Assembly: GCF_008727925.1 (NCBI RefSeq)
Contig: NZ_VTWT01000002.1
Coordinates: forward strand, 186,001-250,000
Direction: 5' to 3'
DNA length: 64,000 nucleotides
Origin: Adhaeribacter soli
Lineage (GTDB): Bacteria; Bacteroidota; Bacteroidia; Cytophagales; Hymenobacteraceae
Part shown: piece by piece, positions 34,520 to 45,200 of the stretch
How the letters are laid out: each line of letters opens with the position of its first letter
Position numbering within the stretch: the first letter of the stretch is position 1
Notes under the pieces: model-generated
What the model was told of the DNA's origin: nothing
Database searches by the model: none
What the model saw: the letters and a program-made list of their open reading frames with translations, nothing else
Position numbers and translations under genes: made by a program

Positions 34520-34564
34520 AAGGCTACCTGCATTAAGTATTGCTTAAAGCAGGTAGCTTTTTTT
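34520..34564 (+). terminator. Terminator of the xse operon
   Basis: GCTACCTGC-TTAAG stem, with loop, pairs with CTTAA-GCAGGTAGC, followed by seven T. Confidence 0.85.
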
Positions 34565-34575
34565 ATTTCCGCTAT

Positions 34576-34776
34576 CTGGCGCAAGTGTTAAGCGAAAGCG
34601 TCACTTGGGCTTAAAAGACAAGGGCAAGTCTCCAGACTTGCGTGCATTGGCCCCACCCAACCCTCCCCTAATTCAGGGGAGGGCTTTTTGAATAAGTTCG
34701 TCTGGTTCTCATGCATATAAGCTTGGACTTCCTCCTGTCAGGCCCAAGTTTCGCTTTCGCTTAACACTTGCGCCAG
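34576..34776. mobile_element. MITE-like element with 35-bp terminal inverted repeats
   Basis: A 201-base element. The left end CTGGCGCAAGTGTTAAGCG at 34576 and the right end ending CGCTTAACACTTGCGCCAG at 34776 pair over 35 bases with two mismatches. Inside are a CAAGTCTCCAGACTTG hairpin and a CCCTCCCC/GGGGAGGG hairpin. No coding capacity. It lies between the xse operon and the M13 peptidase, with terminators on both sides. Confidence 0.8.
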
Positions 34777-34782
34777 GAAAAC

Positions 34783-34815
34783 AAAAAAGAGGAGCCTTTC
34801 GACTCCTCTTTTTTG
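34783..34815. terminator. Bidirectional terminator
   Basis: AAAAAAGAGGAG pairs with CTCCTCTTTTTT around a CCTTTCGA loop, between convergent genes. Confidence 0.88.
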
Positions 34816-34837
34816 TTTGAAACGGTACCGTTTTCAG

Positions 34838-36928
34838 TTACCAGATGCGGATCCGCTCACTTTCCGGACGCACCATTTTATCGCCTTCTTTGCAGTTGAA
34901 TGCTTTGTAGAATTGCGGCATGTTGGATAATGGGCCGTTGCAGCGGAATTTGCCCGGCGAATGCGGGTCGGTCTGTACCTGCTGATGGAGATATTCATCG
35001 GTGGCGTTTATCCGCCAGTTCTGGGCCCAGGCCAGGAAGAAACGCTGCTCCTGGGTAAAGCCATCGTATTTCGGATCGGTTTTGCCGGCGTTGGCTTTCT
35101 GCAATGCGGTAAAGGCAATATTCAACCCGCCAATATCGGCAATGTTTTCGCCCATGGTCAGCTGACCGTTAATAAATACGCTGTCAAGGGGCTGGTACGC
35201 GCTGTATTGCTTGTCTACCATTTCGGTATGCTTGGCAAAACGTTCGGCATCCTCTTTCGTCCACCAGTCCTTCAGGTTTCCTTCAGCATCGTATTGCCGG
35301 CCCTGATCGTCGAAACCGTGGGTTAGTTCGTGACCAATTACCGCGCCCATACCGCCATAATTCACAGCGTCGTCGGCTTTAGGATCGAAGAACGGCGGCT
35401 GCAGGATACCGGCCGGGAACACGATCTCGTTCATAGACGGATTGTAATAGGCATTGACCGTTGGCGGGGACATGTGCCACTCGTTGCGGTCTAACGGTTT
35501 GCCGAACTTGGAGGCCATGTCGTTGTAAGAAAACTGGCGGGAACGCAACACATTGGCTACAAAAGGTCCGCGGTTTACGTCAAACGTGCTGTAATCTTTC
35601 CACTTATCCGGATATCCGATCTTAATCGCGAAGGCATCTAGCTTTTTCATGGCCATCTCCTTCGTTGCTTCGCTCATCCAGTCCAGATTTTTCACATGTT
35701 CCTGGAAAGCGGCCTGCAGGTTCTTGATCATGGTCAGGGCTTTGGCTTTGGCTTCCGGCGAGAAGGTTTTCTCTACGTACAACTGGCCCAGCGCTTCGCC
35801 GAGGGCATTATCGGTGGAACGGGCCATGCGCTTCCAGCGAGGCTGCATTTTTTTGGCGCCGCTCAGGACTTTGCTGTAGAAATTAAAGTTTGCCTGCACA
35901 AAAGCATTAGGCAGAGAGTTGGCCAGGGAAGAAGCCATCCGCAAACGCATGTAGGTTTTCCAGTCCGCCACCGGCACCGATTTCAGCATGCTGTTCAGCT
36001 CTTTGAAGAAAGCGGGCTGGCCTACAATAATTTCCTTTGCGTTGCCCAGTTTCATGTTCGTAAGCCAGGCATTCACGTTCAGGTTAGGCATTAGCTTCTG
36101 GAATTCCTGCACCGACATTTTATTGTAGTTCGCATACGGATCGCGAAGCTCTACTCTGGACTTGGAAGCTTTAGCCAGACGGGTTTCAATGGCCATTACC
36201 TTAGCCGCATTCGCCATAGCCTGCTTTTCGGTATCGCCCAGCAGGGTGAACATGTTGCGCAGGTAATTCAGGTACTCCGTCCGGATCATCTGCGAACGTT
36301 TGTCGTCTTTCAGGTAGTAATCGCGGTCCGGTAAACCCGTTCCGCCCTGGTTTACAAAAATGGCGTACTGCGTGCTGATTTTATCGTCCTGCCCTACATA
36401 CACCGAGAACATGGGGTTGAAGCCATACATTTGGTGCTGCGCCAGTACAGGCAACAAACCTTTCATGTCCTTCACGGCATTCAGGCGGTCGAACTCAGGC
36501 TTGATCGGCGCAAGGCCGGCGTTCTCAATTCCAACGGAATCCATGCCGGAATAAAAATAATCGCCTACTTTCTGCGCGTTGCTTCCCTTGGCAGCGCCCT
36601 GCGTGGCAGCAGAATTGGTCAGGAGTTCCCGCAAAATGGCATTGTTCCGTTCGGCCACTTCGTTAAAACTGCTCCAGCTGCTTTCAGTTGCCGGTACCGG
36701 GTTATTCTTGATCCAGTTGCCGTTTGCATACAGGTAAAAATCTTCACACGGCGAAACCGATTTGTCGATGTTCGGGATATCGATGCCGATGCCCTTGGTA
36801 ACCGGTGCCGGTGCTGCCGGGGTGGTTACCGTAGCTGTGGTTTTCTGCTGCGCTTCCGGCGCTTTACACTGCGTCATCAGCAAGCCGGCAAGCGCTACCG
36901 ATAACGGAATTAGTGAGGTCTTCTTCAT
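34838..36928 (-). CDS. M13-family (neprilysin-like) metallopeptidase lipoprotein
   Basis: A 696-residue exported peptidase with a lipobox-type leader (LLMTQC, Cys about 21). The zinc site is HELTH in VIGHELTHGFDDQG, the third ligand is in ENIADIGGLNIAF, and the substrate-binding NAYYNPSMNEIVFPAGIL is present, all characteristic of M13. The N-terminal half is the helical cap domain. M13 enzymes cut oligopeptides; this one is probably in the periplasm or on the surface. The open frame runs 31 codons upstream; ATG at 36928 starts the leader. Confidence 0.95.
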   Translation of the reverse strand: MKKTSLIPLSVALAGLLMTQCKAPEAQQKTTATVTTPAAPAPVTKGIGIDIPNIDKSVSPCEDFYLYANGNWIKNNPVPATESSWSSFNEVAERNNAILRELLTNSAATQGAAKGSNAQKVGDYFYSGMDSVGIENAGLAPIKPEFDRLNAVKDMKGLLPVLAQHQMYGFNPMFSVYVGQDDKISTQYAIFVNQGGTGLPDRDYYLKDDKRSQMIRTEYLNYLRNMFTLLGDTEKQAMANAAKVMAIETRLAKASKSRVELRDPYANYNKMSVQEFQKLMPNLNVNAWLTNMKLGNAKEIIVGQPAFFKELNSMLKSVPVADWKTYMRLRMASSLANSLPNAFVQANFNFYSKVLSGAKKMQPRWKRMARSTDNALGEALGQLYVEKTFSPEAKAKALTMIKNLQAAFQEHVKNLDWMSEATKEMAMKKLDAFAIKIGYPDKWKDYSTFDVNRGPFVANVLRSRQFSYNDMASKFGKPLDRNEWHMSPPTVNAYYNPSMNEIVFPAGILQPPFFDPKADDAVNYGGMGAVIGHELTHGFDDQGRQYDAEGNLKDWWTKEDAERFAKHTEMVDKQYSAYQPLDSVFINGQLTMGENIADIGGLNIAFTALQKANAGKTDPKYDGFTQEQRFFLAWAQNWRINATDEYLHQQVQTDPHSPGKFRCNGPLSNMPQFYKAFNCKEGDKMVRPESERIRIW

Positions 36929-37085
36929 AGAAAGTAGGTTTAAGGCTGAAAATTTAGGCATAAAATTTAAAAATAGTATCATACCCGCCTTAATTCCTTT
37001 ATTTCGCCTGTTTCCGGACACAAGTGTTCTCTTTCAGACATCTGATTTTCCGTTCCGGGTGCTACTGATTTCAGGAAAGCCGGCA

Positions 37086-37122
37086 AACAAAAAAGCCCCG
37101 CTTGCGGCGGGGCTTTTTTGTT
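37086..37122 (-). terminator. Terminator of the large TonB-dependent receptor gene
   Basis: AACAAAAAAGCCCCGC / GCGGGGCTTTTTTGTT, a strong symmetrical hairpin 24 bases after the receptor stop codon. Confidence 0.92.
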
Positions 37123-37145
37123 AAAAACTATAGCGTTTGAATTCC

Positions 37146-39986
37146 TTAGAAAGAAACCGAAGCGCCTAACGTATAGGTGCGGCCACGGTTGAAGAACGCT
37201 TCCAGAGTAGAAGGATCTGAAGGTGTAGAGCTGGTATTTACGTTCATAATGTAGTATTCATTCAGTAGGTTAAGAATAGAACCATTCAGGCTGAGTTTAT
37301 AATCTTTGTAGAATTTGAATGAATAACCGGTGTGAAGGTCTACGTTCCGGCTGGTTGGCAAACGGTATGAATCCTGCGGTACCGCCGCCTTCAGTGTGGC
37401 CGGATCGAAGTTAGCATAGTTTTTGGCAAACATAAGGTAAGTAGGACGGATGTAAAAACCCTGGAAAGGCTCGTAGCGGAAACCCAACATGAATTGATTT
37501 TGCGCTGATCCGCCAACATGAACATCTTTAGCATTCAGTTCGAAAGTTGGCAGTTCCGTACCATCGTCGTCAAATCCGCGCGCAATTCCACTGGATGTCC
37601 ACCGCCAGTCACCCAGCGAAATGGCAGCATTCAAATCGATTTTGCTGCTGATGCTTTGGGCTAATTCCAGCTCCACTCCTATGTGCCGGGCATCCATACC
37701 GCTTACGTTGAAAGATATATTACCTTCTCTGCCGTCGGTTCTTGGCATGGAAACCGTGCTGGATTTATCCATCCAGGTGGAATGGTAGGCATTTAAATTT
37801 GCCTTGAAGTTGCCATGGTTTATTCCGTACCCTAATTCAAAAGACATTACTTTTTCATTATTGGCATTCGGAATTATTTCCCCGGCGCTGCGGGAGAAAA
37901 TAAAATCAATGAATGGGGGACGGCTTATAAAACCGGCATTGAAGAAAATATTATTGAATTCGTTCAGGTTATAATTCAAACCTCCTTTAACCGAATAGCC
38001 GATCTTTTTAATTGGGTCGCTTTCATACAGTTTGCCTTCTCCTGCTACCTGCTGATAAGACCGCGTATTATAAAGTACCGGAGAATTGGTATTCAGGCTT
38101 AAGGTAGTATCAACGCTTGGTCTGCCTGGCTTGGCAATTGTTTTTACAATAATGTAATCGGCTGGCGTGTAATTAATACCGTTGTTTAGTACCGTGCGAT
38201 TGTAGGCTATGCCAACTTCCTGCCCATTAACATTATAAATCTTGGCTCTGGAATAGTTTAACCGGTTGTAATACGTCTGCGAAATGGTTCCGCTTAAAAA
38301 GGCAGAAATCACATTCGATTTATACTCCGCCATTGCGAACCCTCCAATGGATTTTACAATGCCATCGTAAGTATTGCCGTACTGATCGCCTTTGTAAAGC
38401 CTTTTGTTCTCATCAAGGTTAGCGCTGGTACCTGCCTGGCCAATTGCCTTGGTAGTTGTATATTCGCCGCCTAACAGGTCGGTAACTTCCACATAATGTT
38501 CGCCTTTATAAGACCGGCCATCCACCCCGAGTGAGATCGTTGTATTATCGTTCATCCGATAGTCCAGGCCCGAAATAAAACCATACCAGCGATGGTTGTT
38601 AATTGAGCTTCTCAGGATATTGGTAGCCAGCTTTTCTGTGTAGTTCTTATTGTAAATGGACTGAAAATTAGTATGCCCATCATTCCCGACACTGCTTGAG
38701 CTAAGAAATGAACCGCCACCATTACCAATGGAAGCATAAACCACATTCGACAGGAATAATTTATCTGAAATGGTCCAGAAGTGGTTCAGGTTTACCTGGG
38801 GCTTATGATAAAAATTCTGCTGGCTGTTAAATTTCTCCCGGTTGTGAGTAGTATCGTTGCCGGAAACTGTAAAGCGGTCTAGTTTACCATAATCAGCATT
38901 ATAATCAAAGCCATAATTACCGGTTACTTCGCCCGTTGTAGTATTATACAGGTTCGTAGCGCCAAGCTCTTTCGCTTTTTCAGTACTGAAATCCCTTAAT
39001 TTATACAAACTGTTATGATAGGAACGCTGTCCGTGGGTTTGAGGAGAGCCTAAGCCGGTTAACGACAACGTATGGGAGCCAAATCTTTTACTGATATTCG
39101 CAAAGTAAGTATAGGCATCATCGAAGGTACCTTCTACCCAGCCATCGCCTTTCCGGCGTGAACCGAAAACAGTAATGTTCCAGTCCCCTTTCAGCTGTCC
39201 GCTCGAAAGCATTAAAGATGTTTTGGTATAATTGTTAGAACCTATTTCCTGGCGGGCAATTACAGCCCGTTTGCTATCAAAGCCGCGGGTAATTACGTTC
39301 ATAGTTCCACCAACAGAAGGCGTTGCCAGTTTAGAAGCGCTTAAGCCGCGCTGCACCTGAATGGATTTGGTTACATCGCCCAGGTCCCAGTTAGACCAGT
39401 ACACGCGCCCGTTTTCCATATCGTTAACAGGCACCCCGTTTACCATTACAGCCACATTATTAGCACTAAAGCCCCGAATGCTGATTTCCGCATCCCCGGC
39501 TCCACCACCAGCCGAGTTCGCATAAACCCCAGGTGTTTCATTCAGAATAAGCGGAAGGTCCCGGCCGGCTAAGCTTTCCCGAATGGTAGATTCTTTAATT
39601 GCTGAGAATGCCACCGGGGTTTCGCGTTCTACGGCTACGTCGGCCACTACTTCTACTTCATTCAGAATGGCATTGTCTTCCTGCAGGCGCAGGTTCATGG
39701 AAATGTCTTTATCGGAAATGGTTACTCTTTGCGTTAAGGTAACGTAGCCAATGTAGGTAGCAATTAAGCTGTAAGTGCCTGGCTTGAGGTTGGAGATTTT
39801 GTAATTTCCGTCCAGGTCCGTCATGGCGCCTACGCTTGTTTCGCCGCTTTTGGCCTGGATGCTGGCTCCGATCAGGGCTTCTCCGGTGCTGCTATCCAGT
39901 AATTTACCCTTTATCGCGAAGGATTGGGCCATTGCCGCCTGTGCCATAAAAGACAGCACAAATAATGCGGATAGAATTTTTTTCAT
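37146..39986 (-). CDS. TonB-dependent outer-membrane receptor
   Basis: A 946-residue receptor: signal peptide (1-20), CarboxypepD_reg-like domain (about 24-112, IKGKLLDSSTGEALIGASIQ), plug (about 125-235, EISIRGFSANNVAVMVNGVP) and a large barrel ending TLGASVSF. A SusD partner is not adjacent, so it is probably not a glycan SusC pair; siderophore or metal-complex uptake is as likely (inference). It has a good Bacteroidota promoter immediately upstream and its own terminator. No STN domain. Confidence 0.93.
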   Translation of the reverse strand: MKKILSALFVLSFMAQAAMAQSFAIKGKLLDSSTGEALIGASIQAKSGETSVGAMTDLDGNYKISNLKPGTYSLIATYIGYVTLTQRVTISDKDISMNLRLQEDNAILNEVEVVADVAVERETPVAFSAIKESTIRESLAGRDLPLILNETPGVYANSAGGGAGDAEISIRGFSANNVAVMVNGVPVNDMENGRVYWSNWDLGDVTKSIQVQRGLSASKLATPSVGGTMNVITRGFDSKRAVIARQEIGSNNYTKTSLMLSSGQLKGDWNITVFGSRRKGDGWVEGTFDDAYTYFANISKRFGSHTLSLTGLGSPQTHGQRSYHNSLYKLRDFSTEKAKELGATNLYNTTTGEVTGNYGFDYNADYGKLDRFTVSGNDTTHNREKFNSQQNFYHKPQVNLNHFWTISDKLFLSNVVYASIGNGGGSFLSSSSVGNDGHTNFQSIYNKNYTEKLATNILRSSINNHRWYGFISGLDYRMNDNTTISLGVDGRSYKGEHYVEVTDLLGGEYTTTKAIGQAGTSANLDENKRLYKGDQYGNTYDGIVKSIGGFAMAEYKSNVISAFLSGTISQTYYNRLNYSRAKIYNVNGQEVGIAYNRTVLNNGINYTPADYIIVKTIAKPGRPSVDTTLSLNTNSPVLYNTRSYQQVAGEGKLYESDPIKKIGYSVKGGLNYNLNEFNNIFFNAGFISRPPFIDFIFSRSAGEIIPNANNEKVMSFELGYGINHGNFKANLNAYHSTWMDKSSTVSMPRTDGREGNISFNVSGMDARHIGVELELAQSISSKIDLNAAISLGDWRWTSSGIARGFDDDGTELPTFELNAKDVHVGGSAQNQFMLGFRYEPFQGFYIRPTYLMFAKNYANFDPATLKAAVPQDSYRLPTSRNVDLHTGYSFKFYKDYKLSLNGSILNLLNEYYIMNVNTSSTPSDPSTLEAFFNRGRTYTLGASVSF

Positions 39987-40010
39987 GCAGTATGAAATAG
40001 TTAAACCTTA

Positions 40011-40042
40011 CAAAGATACTGCTTAACCGCGGGAAGTAAAAA
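40011..40042 (-). promoter_or_regulatory. Bacteroidota promoter of the large TonB-dependent receptor
   Basis: On the minus strand TATCTTTG (40011-40018) is a perfect TAnnTTTG -7 element, with TTTTTAC 17-18 bases upstream in place of the -33 TTTG. The start codon is 25 bases beyond the -7 element, so the leader is short. Confidence 0.65.
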
Positions 40043-40098
40043 TAGGTGCACTAAAATTGAATTAAAGTTTTTTCAGTTCGATCTGACAGCACTTTTCT

Positions 40099-40434
40099 CT
40101 AAATCAATTCTTTAGCCGGGTCCCAGAAGTACTTTTCAAAATCCACGATCCGGTCGTTTTCCACTTGCAGGCCTTCGGCTTCGAGGTAGTTTTTCATGGC
40201 ATCAGGTGCGCCGAAATGCTGCTTGCCGGTAAGCAGGCCATTGCGGTTCACTACCCGGTAGGCAGGCACGTCGGTTATGGGGTGCGCTGCGATCAGGGCC
40301 CACCCTACCATGCGCGCCGAACCTTTGGAACCCAGGTAGGCGGCAATGGCTCCGTAAGAAGTAACCCTGCCTTTTGGGATCAGCTTCACGACTTCGTAAA
40401 CATCCTTAAAAAAATTTCGCTCTTTTTCTTTCAT
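40099..40434 (-). CDS. Alkyltransferase-like protein (ATL, MGMT family)
   Basis: A 111-residue protein with the DNA-binding fold of O6-alkylguanine-DNA alkyltransferase: PKGRVTSYGAIAAYLGSKGS (helix-turn-helix) and RMVGWALIAAHP with the arginine-finger helix. The active-site PCHRV is replaced by PAYRV (Ala for Cys), so it cannot transfer alkyl groups. ATL proteins bind alkylated bases and flag them for nucleotide excision repair. Confidence 0.92.
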   Translation of the reverse strand: MKEKERNFFKDVYEVVKLIPKGRVTSYGAIAAYLGSKGSARMVGWALIAAHPITDVPAYRVVNRNGLLTGKQHFGAPDAMKNYLEAEGLQVENDRIVDFEKYFWDPAKELI

Positions 40435-41127
40435 AGAAATTAAACCTTTGCTGCAGAAGGCAATCTAAGTTTTTTACTTTAAAATGCTACGGTTTTTCCT
40501 GCCGGCTTCTGCTTGAAATAGGTTAGCTTCAGATCCATTTTTCGGATCTGCATGCAACTACCTATAAGCCAAATACTAACGGGAATTTGGCAAAAATAAT
40601 TCGGCGGGGCTATATAAGTTCAACCTTTTACGGCCGTTAATTAAACAATTGTTTAAACTAATTTGAATCCGAATTGTGTTTTAGAGAATTGAAGTATAAT
40701 ATTGACAGGCGAACTTAATGATATAATCCGGAAGAATCCGGTAAAACCGGCTAAGTTCTGCCCGTTTAAGCACCTGAACCCGAACTACTAAAAACAAACT
40801 ACAATGACATTTTATAACCGATTCACCTCCCTCAGCGGCACCCATCGTTTAAAATTCCTTTTAAACTACCTTATTTTCAGTGAAAACAAATTTCTGGTTC
40901 CCTGTACCATTCGGGTGAACCGGTAAAACTGTGCTCCGGAGTTTTGTACAAGCTCCTTTCTAAATTGCAGTTTTGCAGTACAGGTTGCAGTACCATTTAT
41001 TTGCTGGCCGTAATCTGATTTTAAAACCGTACCGGTTTACCTTCAAAAACTAAATCCGCTGCTTTTGCGGCCTGATTTTTAAATTTCCGGATTAAAATGG
41101 CCGGAAAGATTTTCGCCTTCAGACTAT
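40435..41127. other. 693-base gene-free region upstream of the efflux operon
   Basis: No recognisable gene. The only short frame is a 40-codon ORF at 40804-40926 with no family resemblance. The promoter of the efflux operon should be here; no regulator gene is adjacent, unlike many RND loci. Confidence 0.5.
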
Positions 41128-42240
41128 ATGAAAATAAAATATATTGTTTACGCCATTCTGATCATTGGCTTTGCCTCATTGGTTTATTACCGTATTTCCC
41201 AGAATAAAGCTCAGAAAGAAATGGGTGGCGGCCGCGGCGGTGCCGGTGGTCCGGGCAAAGGCCCTGGTGGTAAAGGAGGCGGCATGCCACCCATGCGCGT
41301 GAACGGCGTGGTGCTGCAGCCGCAGCCCTTCGCCAGCAAATTAGCCGTTACCGGTTCCATAGAAGCCAACGAACAGGTAGAGATCCGAAGCGAGATTTCC
41401 GGCCTGGTGCGCAGCATTTCTTTCGAGGAAGGCTCCAGCGTTTCCAAGGGCCAGGTGCTGCTTAAAATTGATGATGCCGAACTTCGCGCGCAAATCGCCC
41501 AAGCCCAAACCAAACAGAGCCTGGCTGCCGAAAATGAAAGACGCGCCAATCTGCTTTTAAAGAAAGAAGCCATCAGCCAGGAAGAATACGACGTAGCCCG
41601 GGCTGACCTGAAATCGGCGCAGGCGCAAACCCAACTTATTCAGGCCCAACTGGCTAAAACCAGCATCCGCGCGCCGTTTTCCGGCCGCATCGGTTTGCGG
41701 GCCATTTCGGTGGGCGGCTACCTTACGCCGCAAACCGTGGTGGCCAATCTGGTAAACATGAATCCGGTTAAGATTTCTTTCTCGGTTCCGGAAAAATACT
41801 CCAACCAGGTAAAAGTAAATACGCCCATAAACTTTACGGTTGCCGGTTCCGGTAAAGTGTACACCGCTACCGTTTACGCCATTGAACCAGGAATTGAAGC
41901 CGCTACCCGAACCTTACAGTTAAGGGCCCGGGCCGAAAATCCGGACGGGACGTTGCTGCCGGGTTCCTTCGCCAATATCGAGCTGCCGCTAAGCGTAGTT
42001 GAAAATGCCTTGCTGGTTCCTTCCGAAGCCATTATTCCAATTCAGGGCGGTAAGAAAGTTTTTGTAACCGAAAACGGTAAGGCCAAGGAAGTAAAAATCG
42101 AAACTTCTACCCGCACGGAAAAAGATGTACTGGTTACCGCAGGTTTAGCCGCCGGCGATACCGTGCTGACTACCGGAATTATGACGTTGAAAGCAGGAAG
42201 CCCGGTGAAAGTAAAAATTGCTGCCGGGCAGCCTAAATAA
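41128..42240 (+). CDS. RND efflux periplasmic adaptor (membrane fusion protein)
   Basis: A 370-residue adaptor that links the inner-membrane pump to the outer-membrane channel. An N-terminal membrane anchor (about 4-22) is followed by a Gly-rich linker (32-52), a biotinyl-lipoyl-like domain (VEIRSEISGLVRSISFEEGS), a helical hairpin (about 125-165), the returning lipoyl half (TSIRAPFSGRIGLRAISVGG) and a beta-barrel domain (VNMNPVKISFSVPE). First gene of a three-gene operon, 13 bases before the pump gene. Confidence 0.95.
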   Translation: MKIKYIVYAILIIGFASLVYYRISQNKAQKEMGGGRGGAGGPGKGPGGKGGGMPPMRVNGVVLQPQPFASKLAVTGSIEANEQVEIRSEISGLVRSISFEEGSSVSKGQVLLKIDDAELRAQIAQAQTKQSLAAENERRANLLLKKEAISQEEYDVARADLKSAQAQTQLIQAQLAKTSIRAPFSGRIGLRAISVGGYLTPQTVVANLVNMNPVKISFSVPEKYSNQVKVNTPINFTVAGSGKVYTATVYAIEPGIEAATRTLQLRARAENPDGTLLPGSFANIELPLSVVENALLVPSEAIIPIQGGKKVFVTENGKAKEVKIETSTRTEKDVLVTAGLAAGDTVLTTGIMTLKAGSPVKVKIAAGQPK

Positions 42241-42253
42241 AGATATTTAAACT

Positions 42254-45200
42254 ATGAGTTTATCAACCACCAGTATAAAGCGGCCGGTATTCACCATCGT
42301 GATCAACCTGATCCTGATGCTGTTCGGGGTGATCGGGTACACGTTCCTGGGTGTGCGCGAATACCCGTCCATCGACCCGGCCATCGTTTCGGTAAGTACC
42401 AGTTACTCCGGTGCTAATGCCGACATTATTGAATCCCAGATCACGGAACCGCTCGAAAAAGCCATCAACTCGATCGACGGTATCCGGAATATTTCTTCTT
42501 CCAGTAACCAGGGCCGGAGCAACATTAACATCGAATTCAACCTGGAAAAAGACCTGGAAGAAGCGGCTAACGACGTGCGCGACAAAGTTTCGCAGGCGGT
42601 CCGCAACTTACCCGAAGACATCGATTCTCCGCCGGTGGTTTCCAAGGCCGATGCCGATGCCGAATCGATCATTACCATGACGGTGCGCAGCGAAACCCGC
42701 AGCCAGCTGGAACTGAGCGATTACGCCGAAAACGTTATTTCCCAGCGCCTGCAAACTATTCCGGGCGTAAGTGCGGTGCAGATCTGGGGCCAGAAACGCT
42801 ACGCCATGCGCCTCTGGCTCGACCCGGTTAAACTGGCTTCCTACGGCTTAACCGTGAGCGATGTGCGCAATGCCCTGAACCGCGAAAACGTGGAGCTTCC
42901 TTCCGGAAAAGTGACCGGCGCCAATACCGAACTCGTGGTAAAAACCATGGGAAACCTTACCAATGCCGAGCAATTCAATAACCTGATCGTAAAATCGGAA
43001 GGCGATAAAATTATTCGTTTCAGCGATCTGGGAACAGCCGAACTCGGGCCGGAAAACCTGGAAACGAAAATGACGGAATCGGGTCGCCCGATGGTGGGTC
43101 TGGCCATTATTCCGCAGCCGGGCACCAATTACCTGCAAATTGCCGAGCGTTTTTACGAGCAGTACGAAAAACTAAAAAATGAACTGCCGAAGGATATGGA
43201 GCTGGACATTGCCATGGACAATACCGTTTTTATTAAGAAATCGGTAGTGGAAGTAGGCGAAACCATTCTCATTTCCCTGGTACTCGTTATCCTGATCATT
43301 TACCTCTTCTTCCGCGACTGGAGCATTGCCTTCCGTCCGCTTATTGATATTCCGGTTTCCCTCATTGCCACCTTCTTTATCATGTACCTGTGCGGGTTCT
43401 CGGTAAACGTGCTCACGCTGCTGGCCATTGTACTGGCAACGGGTCTGGTAGTGGACGATGGTATTGTGGTTACCGAAAACATCTTTAAGAAAGTGGAAGA
43501 AGGCATGAGTCCGATCGAAGCGGCTATTAAAGGCTCGAACGAGATCTTCCTGGCCGTAATTTCCATTTCCATTACGCTGGCCGCGGTGTTCCTGCCGGTA
43601 ATTTTCCTGGAAGGTTTCGTAGGGCGTTTGTTCCGCGAATTCGGGGTGGTCATCGGGGCAGCCGTACTGATATCGGCCTTCGTGTCGCTCACGCTCACGC
43701 CGATGCTGAATGCTTACCTGATGAAAAAAGGCGGGCATTCCAAGTCTAAATTCTACGAAATGACCGAGCCTTATTTCGAAAAACTGAATAAAGGTTATGC
43801 CAATGCGCTGGCCGGTTTTATGAAACGGAAATGGCTGAGCGCTCCTATTTTGCTGCTTTGTCTGGGCATGATCGCGCTTTTCTATACCAATCTGCAGAAA
43901 GAAACGGCTCCTTACGACGACCGCAGCATGTTGCGTTTGCAGGTTTCGGCTCCGGAAGGCGCTTCTTATGAATACACCGACCGGTTCATGAAAGAAATTA
44001 CTCAACTGGTGAATGATTCGGTGCCGGAAAAACAGGTAGCGCTGGTCATTACTTCGCCTGGTTTTGGCGGAGCCGGTTCCGTGAACAGCGGGATGGTGCG
44101 TCTGGCTTTGAAAGACCCTTCGGAGCGGGAACGTAGCCAGAAAGAAATTGCCGACTACATGAGCAAACAGACCAAACGTTATTCCGAAGCCCGGACCACC
44201 GTAATTCAGCAGCCAACTATTTCAGTAAACCGCCGCGGCGGGATGCCGATCCAGTACATTATTCAGGCGCCGAACTTCGAGAAACTACAGGAGAAAATCC
44301 CGCAGTTCCTGGATGAAGCCAACCAGGACCCTACTTTTAGCATGGTGGATGTGAACCTGAAATTCAACAAGCCGGAAATTAACATTACTATAGACCGGGA
44401 AAAGGCACAAAGCTTAGGCGTTTCAGTTATTGATGTAGCCCAAACCCTGCAATTATCGTTGAGCGGACAGCGTTTCGGGTACTTTATCATGAACGGGCGT
44501 CAGTACCAGGTAATCGGTCAGTTTGAAGAATCGAACCGCGATGCCCCGATCGATCTTACTTCGCTTTTTGTGCGGAGCAATACCGGCCAGTTGATTCAAT
44601 TGGATAACCTGGTGAAGATCGATGAAAGAAGTGCGCCGCCGCAGCTTTACCACAATAACCGGTACATGTCGGCTACGGTAATGGCCAGCTTAGCGCCGGG
44701 CCAAAGCATTGGCGACGGCATCGAGGCCATGAACCGGATCCGGGACAAAGTTTTGGACGATACCTTCTCTACCGACCTGGGCGGGGAATCGCGCGACTTT
44801 GTGGAAAGCAGCTCGAATACCATGTTTGCTTTCGGTCTGGCCCTGCTCCTGATCTACCTTATTCTGGCCGCGCAGTTCGAAAGCTTTATCGACCCGCTCA
44901 TCATTATTTTAACGGTGCCGATGGCGGTAGCCGGAGCTTTGCTTTCGTTGTGGCTGTTCGGACAAACGTGGAACATTTTCAGCCAGATCGGGACCATTAT
45001 GCTCATAGGACTGGTAACGAAAAACGGTATCCTGATCGTGGAATTTGCCAACCAGCTCCGCGAACAGGGCAAGTCGAAAATGGAAGCGATCATGGAAGCT
45101 TCGGAAGCCCGTTTGCGACCGATCCTGATGACGAGTCTGGCCATTGCGTTGGGTGCCTTGCCAATTGCCATGGCATTGGGTGCAGCATCGCAGAGCCGTA

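Noticed and set aside
40804-40926. A 40-codon frame upstream of the efflux operon
   Set aside because: No family resemblance, no ribosome-binding cue and no conserved pattern by eye; possible leader peptide but unsupported.
43172-44005. A 277-codon open frame on the minus strand opposite the RND pump
   Set aside because: It is a shadow of the pump gene; its translation is rich in His, Asn, Gln and Arg with no domain or signal, and the pump frame is certain.
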